DNA from: CAYWYR01 sp964462685 | GTDB taxonomy: Bacteria > Bacteroidota > Ignavibacteria > Kapaibacteriales > UBA2268 | NCBI GenBank assembly: GCA_964462685.1 | Contig: CAYWYR010000005.1 | Coordinates: 114,199 to 178,198, forward strand | Length of the DNA: 64,000 nt | Direction: 5' to 3' | Part shown: piece after piece, positions 18,352 to 26,520 of the stretch | Layout of the letters: every line of letters starts with the position of its first letter | Numbering within the stretch: the first letter of the stretch is position 1 | Program-made: the position numbers and the translations under genes | The notes under the pieces: generated by a model | Databases searched by the model: none | Seen by the model: the letters and a program-made list of their open reading frames with translations, nothing else | Told to the model about the DNA's origin: nothing

Positions 18352-18458
18352 ATCATAAACCCCGAAGAAAATGCATAATATACCTTATACAAATATACCT
18401 AATGGCAGCCTAAGAGCACTTCAAGACTGCCTCATTGATATCACACTCCTCCCTCCAA

Positions 18459-18565
18459 CTTGTCATTCAGAGGAAGCGCAGCGACCGAAGAATCCAGTAA
18501 TATAAGCGATCCGATAGGATCACCCCAAAGCCCCTCTCCCTGAGGAGATGGGCTTTGGGGTGAGG
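18459..18565. repeat. Dispersed intergenic repeat with long hairpin
   Basis: The 18352-18755 gap holds this element. A GTCATTCAGAGGAAGCGCAG / CGACCGAAGAATCCAG segment is followed by a long inverted repeat: CACCCCAAAGCCC (18521-18533) and GGGCTTTGGGGTG (18550-18562) pair perfectly, and the stem extends inward to 19 bp with one mismatch. A related CCCCTCTCC..GGAGAGGGG hairpin lies at 29004-29025. It is probably a non-autonomous repeat or REP-like hairpin. The rest of the gap shows no gene. Confidence 0.6.
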
Positions 18566-18755
18566 TATTCTTACAAAGGCCGGTCGTCGCAATAGAGCAG
18601 TTGCTGTTTTTCTTCAAACCCTTGAGATGGAGGAGCTTTGGTAAATCAAGGGCTTTGACACTTTTGATTCTTAGATCCTAACCGAAACTTCTTCTTTATT
18701 ACAATTTATTTAGTTAAATTACTATCAATTCTAAATAAACTGAGCTTCCTCTACC

Positions 18756-20666
18756 ATGCTTACCAACCGATTTCCGAGAATTGTAATTCTGATGGGGGCA
18801 GTATGGCTTTTGGCCAGTGGGCTTTACGGAGAAGATTGGATTGATGCTCCAAAAGTAACAGATGAACCCTCTACTTTTTGGGGGTTGGATACGACAAAGA
18901 ACTCGCTGCCGCACGTTCCCTGGTGCGAGTATGAGATGTTTTTGTGGGATGCCGAACACGAGATCCTCAGACACGAAAACTTCCATTATTTTATGACTGG
19001 ACGGGAGCTGATCAAGTTCGACCCCGAGACATGCAGTGAACTGGCCAATGTCGAGATAGACACATCCGGTATCTGGCGGATGGAAAAGTATCATGAACCC
19101 TATGACCTCAGGATACAGATGATTCCCAACATCGATATCGGGATATTGATTGTGGCCACCTCAGACTTTGTATATGTTTATGAGATGGAAAACCTAAGAT
19201 TACTGAGCAGCTTCTCGCACCACATATCAGACGATAAAAACGATTTCTCTGAATATTATGATGGGCTTTACAGGGTTCGCGACCTGAGGCTCGCAGACAA
19301 CGGGAACATATATATCACTCGTTCGGCGCAAAGAATCTTCGATGGTGGAGGCATTATGGCTCTGCCCAGCCTGTCATCGGTATTCTCCATCTCGGGAGAG
19401 CTTCTGTATGCCGATGTACCGAGGGACGGCTATAACCAGCAGGACTTCAGCAAGATAATCAAGCAGAACGAATATCTTAATGGCTTTTTACATATTCACG
19501 AAGTGAGTAGGGATTGGGGAAAAGACCATTGGTTTGTTACCTCCTATAATCATGAGAAGGGGCTGATGGATACGGTCACAATATTCCGTGAGGATGAATT
19601 CGACCGGATCTATTATGGTTCCGGTGGAAAGTGGGACGGAATGTCAAAACTATGGGCTGTTACAGCCCACCGCAGAGACGGTTCGGCAATAGGCCACAAA
19701 GCAATAGTCGAGTACCAGATAGATGAGCAGGGTATGATTACAGGAGACAGGATAATCGACCATGGAAAGGTTGATCTCAGTGTCAGCGTGATCAGATCGT
19801 ATATCGAAGGGGAGACAATAAACTTTACCAACGAGTCACTTTCGGAAAATGGAACTTACTTTTTTGAAACAGGAGAACTGCGAATACCTAAACCTATTAA
19901 CGAAAAAGAGAAATCGATATATCCCTTGAGTGCCTCGCCTAAAGAGCATCCTGTATCAGAGGTAGAATTCATAGTCATCCCGAACAAGTACAGGAGTGAA
20001 GACAAAGGATTCATGAGGTCATATCAGTATTTTAGGCTGACACCTGATTATGGTAGGGTCTATGACTGGATAGGCGAACATTACATGCAGGTTTATGACT
20101 CGCTGAGTCACGAAGAGTTCAAGGACGCTGTACTAGATGATTACAACCTCTTGGAACAGGGTGATATCACAATTATATATGCTACATTTTCTGGTGTCGA
20201 TGAAATAACGAGTGGTGGGATAATTATTGATGACAAGCAGTACAGAAGCAATGTCACTAGTTCCAGTAGAAAAGACGAATATAGATTTAGATTGTATCTC
20301 CCAATCAGTGAAATAGAGGGGAAACCTTTTGAGCTTGTTATACAGAACGATCACTACGCAAGATGGATAAGTCGCTTGTCAAAAACATTTTATGTATCCC
20401 ATACTGGAGTTTCCGAACCTGATTTAGCCGGGGGAGCTGTATTTCCAAATCCTATACAGATACCAGGTTGGCTTGATCTCTCAAAGATATCAGTTAAAGA
20501 AATACCTACTTCTCTATCGATTTATGATTCAAACGGGCAAGAGGTATTCAGTTCATCATACAGTGAAAAGATATACCTAGATGACTTGTCGGTAGGGTCA
20601 TATTATATTATCCTAACTTATCCGAATAATCCTAAAAAAAGTATCACAATCAGAGTGGGAGAATGA
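18756..20666 (+). CDS. Secreted protein with T9SS type A C-terminal sorting domain
   Basis: 636 residues. An N-terminal signal peptide (MLTNRFPRIVILMG..., cleavage around residue 25 after GLYG) leads into a large body with repeated aromatic/aspartate strands reminiscent of beta-propeller WD-like repeats, but I recognise no named domain. The last ~80 residues form a type IX secretion sorting domain: VFPNPIQIPGWLDL, LSIYDSNGQEVFSSS, and LDDLSVGSYYIIL. The protein should pass the outer membrane by T9SS and be anchored or released. The next gene starts two bases after its stop. Confidence 0.8.
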   Translation: MLTNRFPRIVILMGAVWLLASGLYGEDWIDAPKVTDEPSTFWGLDTTKNSLPHVPWCEYEMFLWDAEHEILRHENFHYFMTGRELIKFDPETCSELANVEIDTSGIWRMEKYHEPYDLRIQMIPNIDIGILIVATSDFVYVYEMENLRLLSSFSHHISDDKNDFSEYYDGLYRVRDLRLADNGNIYITRSAQRIFDGGGIMALPSLSSVFSISGELLYADVPRDGYNQQDFSKIIKQNEYLNGFLHIHEVSRDWGKDHWFVTSYNHEKGLMDTVTIFREDEFDRIYYGSGGKWDGMSKLWAVTAHRRDGSAIGHKAIVEYQIDEQGMITGDRIIDHGKVDLSVSVIRSYIEGETINFTNESLSENGTYFFETGELRIPKPINEKEKSIYPLSASPKEHPVSEVEFIVIPNKYRSEDKGFMRSYQYFRLTPDYGRVYDWIGEHYMQVYDSLSHEEFKDAVLDDYNLLEQGDITIIYATFSGVDEITSGGIIIDDKQYRSNVTSSSRKDEYRFRLYLPISEIEGKPFELVIQNDHYARWISRLSKTFYVSHTGVSEPDLAGGAVFPNPIQIPGWLDLSKISVKEIPTSLSIYDSNGQEVFSSSYSEKIYLDDLSVGSYYIILTYPNNPKKSITIRVGE

Positions 20667-20667
20667 T

Positions 20668-20997
20668 ATGAAGAGATTTATTATGATAATTTGGTTGTTA
20701 TATACAGGAATCAATATTCAGAGCCAGGATAGAGAACCTGAAGCTTTAAAGTTTGTATATAAAGGATCTGATGGTACAACCTATGGTTCTCAAAACAACC
20801 CAGTGGAGTTAAATTCTAGTCACTTTTTTATTAATGACTTTTTGGTTGGTCATCAGTGGCATACTCATTCAGGCGGGCTATTTAATGAAAGCATGAATAT
20901 GAATGTCTCTGCTGCTGAACCCATGGCACCTTTTGGTGGTGGTGAACTAAACCCAAATACATTTGCGACAAAAATGAAAGGTGCTAGTTTATTTTAA
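20668..20997 (+). CDS. Small secreted protein of unknown function (possibly a truncated larger gene)
   Basis: 109 residues with a clear signal peptide (MKRFIMIIWLLYTGINIQSQ) and no recognised domain. The mature part is polar, with GHQWHTHSGG and a Met-rich NESMNMNVSAAEPMAPFGGG. It ends abruptly in KMKGASLF before a 400-base AT-rich gap, so it may be the 5' remnant of a longer gene. It directly follows a T9SS cargo gene, an arrangement repeated at 21418-23010 where the small downstream ORF is clearly cut short. Confidence 0.55.
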   Translation: MKRFIMIIWLLYTGINIQSQDREPEALKFVYKGSDGTTYGSQNNPVELNSSHFFINDFLVGHQWHTHSGGLFNESMNMNVSAAEPMAPFGGGELNPNTFATKMKGASLF

Positions 20998-21000
20998 TTA

Positions 21001-21417
21001 TATATTCAATGTGTAGTAATTTTTAAATTGGTATATACAAGATTAGGGATTTCTGCTGTATACTTATTTTACAATAAACATGTAAATTTAAAGATATCAT
21101 TTGAATTAAGTTTTCAAATATATATTCTTGGCAATCTTGTATAACTAAACAGCTTATAATATTATATACGTTACATTAGCTACAACTCTATTATACTAGG
21201 TTAAACCCAATTCGTTTTATTAATAATCATACTGGAAATTTAACTCCAAATCCCATTTATAGAATAAAATGTTAAGTCTATTGCCTTATACTTTATTTAT
21301 ACCAAGTACAATTTTCTTATGTTAATTATTGGTTAAGTTTTTATGGTATAACAACTATTACCTACTTTTATGTTATACTGAATAAAAGTAATTTTAATTA
21401 ATCATTCGAGGTTTGTC
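21001..21417. other. AT-rich gene-free gap
   Basis: No ORF, hairpin terminator or repeat is evident. The sequence is much richer in A/T than the flanking genes and may be decayed coding DNA from the end of the 20668 gene plus the promoter of the 21418 gene. A GAGG lies eight bases before the latter's ATG. Confidence 0.4.
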
Positions 21418-22911
21418 ATGAGGATACTATTTTTATCAACTATCCTTTTCTACTGCGTGGGGCTGTGGGCACAAGAGGAGCTACCAGATGGTGGGAATTC
21501 ATTTGTTTCGCTGGATACCATAAGGCACGATTTGTACGACCTCCAGGCTACAGACAGCATATTCACTTATCTTTTCTGCCCCTACAATGATTATTACCTA
21601 ATCGCATACAACGACTCGATAAGAATGCTTGACAAAGTAACTGGCGAGCTTATCAACGGTATTCCATATGGTCAGTTTACGGATGAATGGAGATATAAGC
21701 TTGGTCAGTTTCCCATGGCTCATTCTGCCGTTACAGACCGTATAGCATTTTGGAACAAAAGAGACTATGTAATAATCCTTCAGCTTCCCAGTTTTGAGAA
21801 AGTGGATTCTATATATATATATGACGTTTTCCCCCATTACAAGGATAATGATGATGTACAAGGATTCGGTTTCGAATACTCCTATGACGGAACAGGGCTC
21901 GGATGCTATATTACCCCTCCCTCCGCTGAAGATATCCGCTGGGCTACCGAGTTTTCAATATATGATCTAGAAGCCAAGGAACTTTTGATGAACATAGAGA
22001 TGGAATATTCACTTTGGTATGGGAAAGTAGCAATCTCCCCCAACGGTGACAATTTACTAGGGGAACTGCGGCGCTATACAGACTGGAAAGGGACTGACTT
22101 TATAACCGAGACGGTATATATAAAATCCAGGGAAGATGTAGCCTATATAATTCCTGACACAATGGAGGGGAAGGGATTTATGGCAACAGATAGAAGCTTC
22201 CCATCGATAAATAGATTAAGAGGTACTTTTTGGATACAACCTGATAACATCGGAAATAGATATTTTGATTGGGATAATTTGGAAAAATTCCAAAATAGGG
22301 ATTATTATTTCGACGATCCTATATATGATAAAAGCTGGCCTGTAAGCTGGAGAAATTTAGGAGTCATAAATGATTTTTATACCAATGACAAGATGTTAAT
22401 TAGAACCAACGATGCCACACCTCGGAAATCTGGAATGGAAAGATATATTTATATAGATAGAATAAACAATGAAGAAGTATTTACTTATGGTAAACATATA
22501 GAAACACTCGGTAATGCGATTTTTGCAGACCACTATAACGGGCTGTTAGCATCATTATGGCATATAAAAGACAACAAAGGGCGTTATACTCATAGAACAG
22601 TGACATTCTTCACTCTGGAAAGCCTTGTCGATAATTTTAGGACAATGTCTTCGGTTGAAGAAGAGAAACCTGAAAATGAAGAGTATGATGTAAAGATATT
22701 CCCCAACCCGAGCGGAGATGAACTGAACATCAATTCGAAAATCGATTCCTATATGGTGGATATTATAATCTCGGATATACGGGGTGTTGTATACATGCAA
22801 ACTTACATTCCGTTATCTCAAGGGCGGGGAACAGTCGATATCTCAAGATTAGCTAATGGACATTACATAATAACCATTGGCGATAAATCAATTAACTTTG
22901 TTAAGGAGTAA
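21418..22911 (+). CDS. Secreted protein with T9SS type A C-terminal sorting domain
   Basis: 497 residues. The signal peptide MRILFLSTILFYCVGLWAQ is followed by a probable WD40/YncE-like repeat region (for example YLIAYNDSIRMLDKVTGE, and AISPNGDNLLGELRRY around residue 210) and a ~75-residue C-terminal sorting domain: IFPNPSGDELNINSKIDS, IISDIRGVVYMQTYI and ISRLANGHYIITIGDKS. It is predicted to be exported by the Sec pathway and then T9SS. In layout it parallels the 18756-20997 unit, with a secreted T9SS protein followed immediately by a small signal-peptide ORF. Its stop overlaps the Shine-Dalgarno of that ORF. Confidence 0.82.
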   Translation: MRILFLSTILFYCVGLWAQEELPDGGNSFVSLDTIRHDLYDLQATDSIFTYLFCPYNDYYLIAYNDSIRMLDKVTGELINGIPYGQFTDEWRYKLGQFPMAHSAVTDRIAFWNKRDYVIILQLPSFEKVDSIYIYDVFPHYKDNDDVQGFGFEYSYDGTGLGCYITPPSAEDIRWATEFSIYDLEAKELLMNIEMEYSLWYGKVAISPNGDNLLGELRRYTDWKGTDFITETVYIKSREDVAYIIPDTMEGKGFMATDRSFPSINRLRGTFWIQPDNIGNRYFDWDNLEKFQNRDYYFDDPIYDKSWPVSWRNLGVINDFYTNDKMLIRTNDATPRKSGMERYIYIDRINNEEVFTYGKHIETLGNAIFADHYNGLLASLWHIKDNKGRYTHRTVTFFTLESLVDNFRTMSSVEEEKPENEEYDVKIFPNPSGDELNINSKIDSYMVDIIISDIRGVVYMQTYIPLSQGRGTVDISRLANGHYIITIGDKSINFVKE

Positions 22912-22914
22912 CTT

Positions 22915-23010
22915 ATGAAATTAATTGCAATTCTATATACAATGTTTATTTGTATCGTCACCTCTTATACCCAAAGCACTGGATTCCTCGGGCTTCGCTT
23001 CTCGGCATGA
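22915..23010 (+). pseudogene. Signal-peptide remnant of a secreted protein, cut off by a dispersed repeat
   Basis: A 31-codon ORF with a good Shine-Dalgarno (AAGGAG, seven bases ahead, overlapping the previous stop). It encodes a typical signal peptide, MKLIAILYTMFICIVTSYTQ, then runs at residue ~22 into the dispersed repeat (GGATTCCTCGGGCTTCGC...) and stops at a TGA inside it. The position, spacing and signal peptide mirror the small secreted gene at 20668, so this looks like the 5' end of a second such gene whose body was lost when the repeat arrived or by deletion. Confidence 0.6.
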
Positions 23011-23016
23011 CGGGGG
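22981..23016. repeat. Dispersed intergenic repeat fragment
   Basis: GGATTCCTCGGGCTTCGC followed by TTCTCGGCATGACGGGGG is one of the low-copy intergenic motifs of this genome. Related CCCCGTCATTCCGAATG appears inverted at 10781-10798. It interrupts the small secreted ORF at 22915. Confidence 0.5.
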
Positions 23017-23045
23017 ATGCTGGAACCGTGTCAACATTTATTTCA

Positions 23046-25412
23046 TCAAAACTCGATTCTGAAGCCACCTATCGGAAAAATTCCCAATTGATTTACTGCT
23101 TGTATTTCCTGCTGGCCGCTGTTCCATCTATAGCCAAGTATATTATTACGGTTGAATAGATTTTCAATTGAGAAAAATGAGATGATAGAATAGCCATCGA
23201 AATTATTTCTGAAATCTATCTTTATGTCAAATCTTGCGTAGTCAGGTCTTCTAGGCTCGTATGCTCGGGAGAAATCAAGCTCGGTATTACCAGCGGCTAT
23301 ACTGGCCTGCCTATCGACCGGTATGAAGGGCTGCCCGCCCGCCATGGTATACCTTACCGATGGTTCAATAGTGAAATCATCCGTGATTATCCATTCATAT
23401 CCACCAAGTATATTAAACACAAAAATATTGTCAAATCCGCCCCATCTCCATATTCCGTCGCTGGCTTTATATCTTTGTCTAGTATATGAGCCAGTCAGGA
23501 CCCCATACCAACCGTCAGAAAATTGTTTGTTAAGCGTTAGTTCCGCTCCCCAAGCCTTACCGAGACCCTCGCTAACTGCTTCTAAGTCACCTGATGAGAC
23601 TGATCCGAAATCAGCCCCTAAGTTTAAGAAGGAGAAAGTACTAGGGGTAGCTTCCACCGGAGCTTTGGATATATCTTTATAATAACCCTCTATTTTCAGT
23701 TGGGCAAGCCCTCCCAGCACGGTGCTATAGCCGGCTATGTAATGAGTGCTTTGCATAAAGTCCAGATCTCTGTTTCCGTCAGCTGAAAAATATACCTGCA
23801 GAGGCAGAGACTGCCTGTGAACGCCAATACCCGCATTGAAAGTATGACCATCGAATGGTTCATAGGATACTCCCAGTCGCGGTTCAAGTGTTGCCTTATC
23901 TGAAATCTCTAAATACTGTGAGTGAAGCCCAAAGTTAGTTGTCAGATTCTCAGCTATGCGCCAGTTCCAGTTCACGAATGTAAGATACTGCATAGCATTA
24001 CCATCAGTAACAAGGCTTACTCTGTTACCCATAAAATTATCTGGGTATATCCTTTCATCTCTGATATTATAGAATCGGTATCGAGCCTCTGCACCCGTAG
24101 AAATATAGTGTCTGTTGTTCGGCGCGTAATACTGGGTATATTTAGCGTTGACATAGTTTTCCGTTGATTCGTTCTCGTAAAATCTACCGGGCTCGGAAGC
24201 TAGTGTATTGGTGCCTGGAAGAGTAACGATAGTATCAAGGAATGTATAAAAACTGGAGAGTGCTGTACCAAGTGTCAATCTACCGTAGCTTTTATCTGTC
24301 CAAAGCCTTTTCCAGTTGAATGCTACACCGGTTACACTACTGCCAAAAAGGATGTCTTCATCTCCCGTAACTACTTCATCCTGCTCACTGGCGTTTATAT
24401 TGATCTCTCCATCACCAATAAGCGTAGTTAGTGATAGGAAATCCATATCACTGGCCTGCCAGTCAAATTTCGCATTGAAATCCTGATAACGAGGCACACC
24501 TGCAAAACCGAAATCCACACCCATAGCCACTAATAGGTCTAAAAATGAATAGCGGTAATTGGCTATGAATGATGCGTTCTCTCCTATAGGCCCTTCAGCC
24601 CCAAACTCTATCCCGTTAAAGCCTAATTGACCAATATATTCGTATTCGTCCTTGTTACCGCTTCGCGTTCGCAGATCGAATACGCCAGACATCTTATCAC
24701 CATATTCGGCTGGGAAGGCTCCGGTCAGGAAGTCCGAATTATCAAGCAAGCGAGAGTTGATGACCGATATCGGTCCTCCCGTAGCGCCTTGTGTAGCAAA
24801 GTGATTAGGATTTGGAATATCCAAACCGTCAAGCCGCCATAGAAGTTCGGTTGGCGAGCCGCCTCGGATTATTATATCGTTCCTTTGGTCATTGGCGGTG
24901 ATAACTCCTGCATAGTTCTGTGCTGCACGTGCAGGATCCGCACGTGAACCTGCGTATCGCTCAACCTGCTCAACAGTGAAAAGGGTTGAGCTTACAATGG
25001 ATGATTCATTAACTGTTTCAAAACTCCCTCTGGAGGCGGTTACCGTTATCTCATCCGCTTCAATAAATGTCTCATTTAGCTGAAAATCCACGACGAGCTG
25101 TTTACCAGAAGTAACAACAATCTGTTGGCTCTGTTTTTCGTAACCGGGCATATTAAGGATTATGATGTATCTGCCTGTAGGTACTTCTGTAATCTTATAT
25201 GTGCCGTCAACTTTTGTCTTAGCACCTAACTTAGTCTGGGCTATTGAGACTACAGCACCAATTACGGGCTGTTGAGTCTGGAAGTCAACAACTCGACCTT
25301 TTACCGTTTGTGTTAATGTCTGATCTTTTCCGCTCTGCGAGTATAGCCAATCAGATGATATAACGGTTAACGACAATAGAATTATCATTTGAAAAATTTT
25401 TCTGCATCTCAT
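23046..25412 (-). CDS. TonB-dependent receptor with carboxypeptidase-regulatory-like N-terminal domain
   Basis: 788 residues. After a signal peptide (about residues 1-25) comes a CarbopepD_reg-like domain (about 35-115: VKGRVVDFQTQQPVIGAVVS, VDGTYKITEVPTGRYIIIL). Next is a plug domain (about 120-235, with RNDIIIRGGSPTELLWRLDG and GAFPAEYGDKMSGVFDLRTR). A C-terminal 22-strand barrel follows, ending in an aromatic residue (GGFRIEF). Such receptors import large or scarce ligands across the outer membrane using TonB energy; the ligand is not evident. The upstream TetR gene overlaps the start by 62 bases. The later ATG at 25388 (MIILLSLTVISS) would still give a signal peptide and a shorter overlap. 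Confidence 0.92.
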   Translation of the reverse strand: MRCRKIFQMIILLSLTVISSDWLYSQSGKDQTLTQTVKGRVVDFQTQQPVIGAVVSIAQTKLGAKTKVDGTYKITEVPTGRYIIILNMPGYEKQSQQIVVTSGKQLVVDFQLNETFIEADEITVTASRGSFETVNESSIVSSTLFTVEQVERYAGSRADPARAAQNYAGVITANDQRNDIIIRGGSPTELLWRLDGLDIPNPNHFATQGATGGPISVINSRLLDNSDFLTGAFPAEYGDKMSGVFDLRTRSGNKDEYEYIGQLGFNGIEFGAEGPIGENASFIANYRYSFLDLLVAMGVDFGFAGVPRYQDFNAKFDWQASDMDFLSLTTLIGDGEININASEQDEVVTGDEDILFGSSVTGVAFNWKRLWTDKSYGRLTLGTALSSFYTFLDTIVTLPGTNTLASEPGRFYENESTENYVNAKYTQYYAPNNRHYISTGAEARYRFYNIRDERIYPDNFMGNRVSLVTDGNAMQYLTFVNWNWRIAENLTTNFGLHSQYLEISDKATLEPRLGVSYEPFDGHTFNAGIGVHRQSLPLQVYFSADGNRDLDFMQSTHYIAGYSTVLGGLAQLKIEGYYKDISKAPVEATPSTFSFLNLGADFGSVSSGDLEAVSEGLGKAWGAELTLNKQFSDGWYGVLTGSYTRQRYKASDGIWRWGGFDNIFVFNILGGYEWIITDDFTIEPSVRYTMAGGQPFIPVDRQASIAAGNTELDFSRAYEPRRPDYARFDIKIDFRNNFDGYSIISFFSIENLFNRNNILGYRWNSGQQEIQAVNQLGIFPIGGFRIEF

Positions 25413-26073
25413 TTAAGTATGCGTCCTTATCTAATTTAAGTTTGATTGAGTCATCAGTCCTTAGTGCTCCGCCAACAAATTCTATGAAATCTTCGTGAAG
25501 TCTTTCTTGGTCACAATAGCCGGATTTATGTTTTTTTTCTTTTTCTATTTTTGCGAACACACCCTCTGAAAAACTCTCAAGAAGGCATATAAGGGTTTCT
25601 GGCTTAACGAAATCTCGGATTTCCCCTTTTTCGATACCCATCTTTATTGTCTGCCTGAAAACCATGTCGCTTGAATGTTTGGCTTTCATTAACTCAGGCA
25701 TATATATTGAATTCTGTAGGTTTGAATAATCAATGATCGAGGAAAGATTATTACAGTTATACATAATGGGGTAATTATCCATGAACATTCTACGAGTCTC
25801 ACCGATATATCCTAGTTTCACCAGATTGTGTGTATGATGAGTAACTGTCCAGCTCTGTATATCGCTCCAAAGCCTTAGACTGATGTATTGGAGAGCGACT
25901 AATATTTCATCTTTGCTTCCGAAATAACCGTATAGATTACCTTTACTGTATTCAGCTTTATCAGCTATATCTTTAATTGATATATCACGAGCTGATTGTT
26001 TCTTCATCAGATCTAGTACGCAAACAAGAATATGAGCTTTTCGGCTTTGATTTTCTTTTTCTTTTCTATTCAA
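25351..26073 (-). CDS. TetR family transcriptional regulator
   Basis: 240 residues. The N-terminal ~55 form a TetR DNA-binding domain (ILVCVLDLMKKQSARDISIK, DIADKAEYSKGNLYGYFGSK, DEILVAL). The rest is an all-helical ligand-binding/dimerisation domain with no named family. It is immediately upstream of and overlaps the TonB-dependent receptor gene, so it probably controls that receptor. A candidate operator of two 19-base direct repeats sits 22-59 bases ahead of its own start, which suggests autoregulation of the two-gene operon. Confidence 0.9.
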   Translation of the reverse strand: MNRKEKENQSRKAHILVCVLDLMKKQSARDISIKDIADKAEYSKGNLYGYFGSKDEILVALQYISLRLWSDIQSWTVTHHTHNLVKLGYIGETRRMFMDNYPIMYNCNNLSSIIDYSNLQNSIYMPELMKAKHSSDMVFRQTIKMGIEKGEIRDFVKPETLICLLESFSEGVFAKIEKEKKHKSGYCDQERLHEDFIEFVGGALRTDDSIKLKLDKDAYLNEMQKNFSNDNSIVVNRYII

Positions 26074-26094
26074 ACTAAACTCCTTTTAAAAAAT

Positions 26095-26132
26095 TGAACG
26101 CTGTTTAGTAAACTGAACGCAATTTAGTTAAA
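26095..26132. promoter_or_regulatory. Candidate TetR operator: tandem 19-base direct repeat
   Basis: TGAACGCTGTTTAGTAAAC (26095-26113) is followed directly by TGAACGCAATTTAGTTAAA (26114-26132). The shared parts are TGAACGC and TTTAGT. The central TTTAGTAAACTGAA has partial dyad symmetry of the kind bound by TetR dimers. It lies in the promoter region of the TetR/TonB-receptor operon. Confidence 0.6.
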
Positions 26133-26432
26133 TGTTCCTCAAAAACAAATTTGATGCTTTGAATATATAAGAATAATCCCTGATACTTGAAAATCCAAGA
26201 CTTAAAAATGCGGTTACCCGTAAAAATTTGATAGTCTTACTAATTGAGACTAAACTCCACCAATCTTTATCTTCCTACCCCAGTTATTCCATTGACTTCA
26301 GGTAAATTCGAATATTGAGCATCCACTACGTAGTATTACTACCATCGCTACATTCATAGTATTAATACGTTAGGACACTATTTGGAAATGTAATTAAAGA
26401 TAGAATATGATAGCTATTTACATCTAAAGAGG
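26133..26432. other. Gene-free region between TetR operator and typA promoter
   Basis: About 300 bases with no supported ORF, terminator or repeat. It separates the divergent TetR/TonB and typA transcription units. Confidence 0.4.
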
Positions 26433-26460
26433 TTTGTTTGTGTAGCTATACTTAACTTTG
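26433..26460 (+). promoter_or_regulatory. Possible typA promoter of Bacteroidota type
   Basis: TAACTTTG (26453-26460) exactly matches the TAnnTTTG -7 element used by Bacteroidota primary sigma factors. A TTTG at 26433-26436 lies 16 bases upstream, slightly closer than the usual spacing. It would place the transcript start about 50-55 bases before the typA ATG. Confidence 0.35.
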
Positions 26461-26520
26461 TAACTCTGGCCGGATGCATTCAACAATTTGATCTGGACTA
26501 TTCAATATTAAAAAATTATC

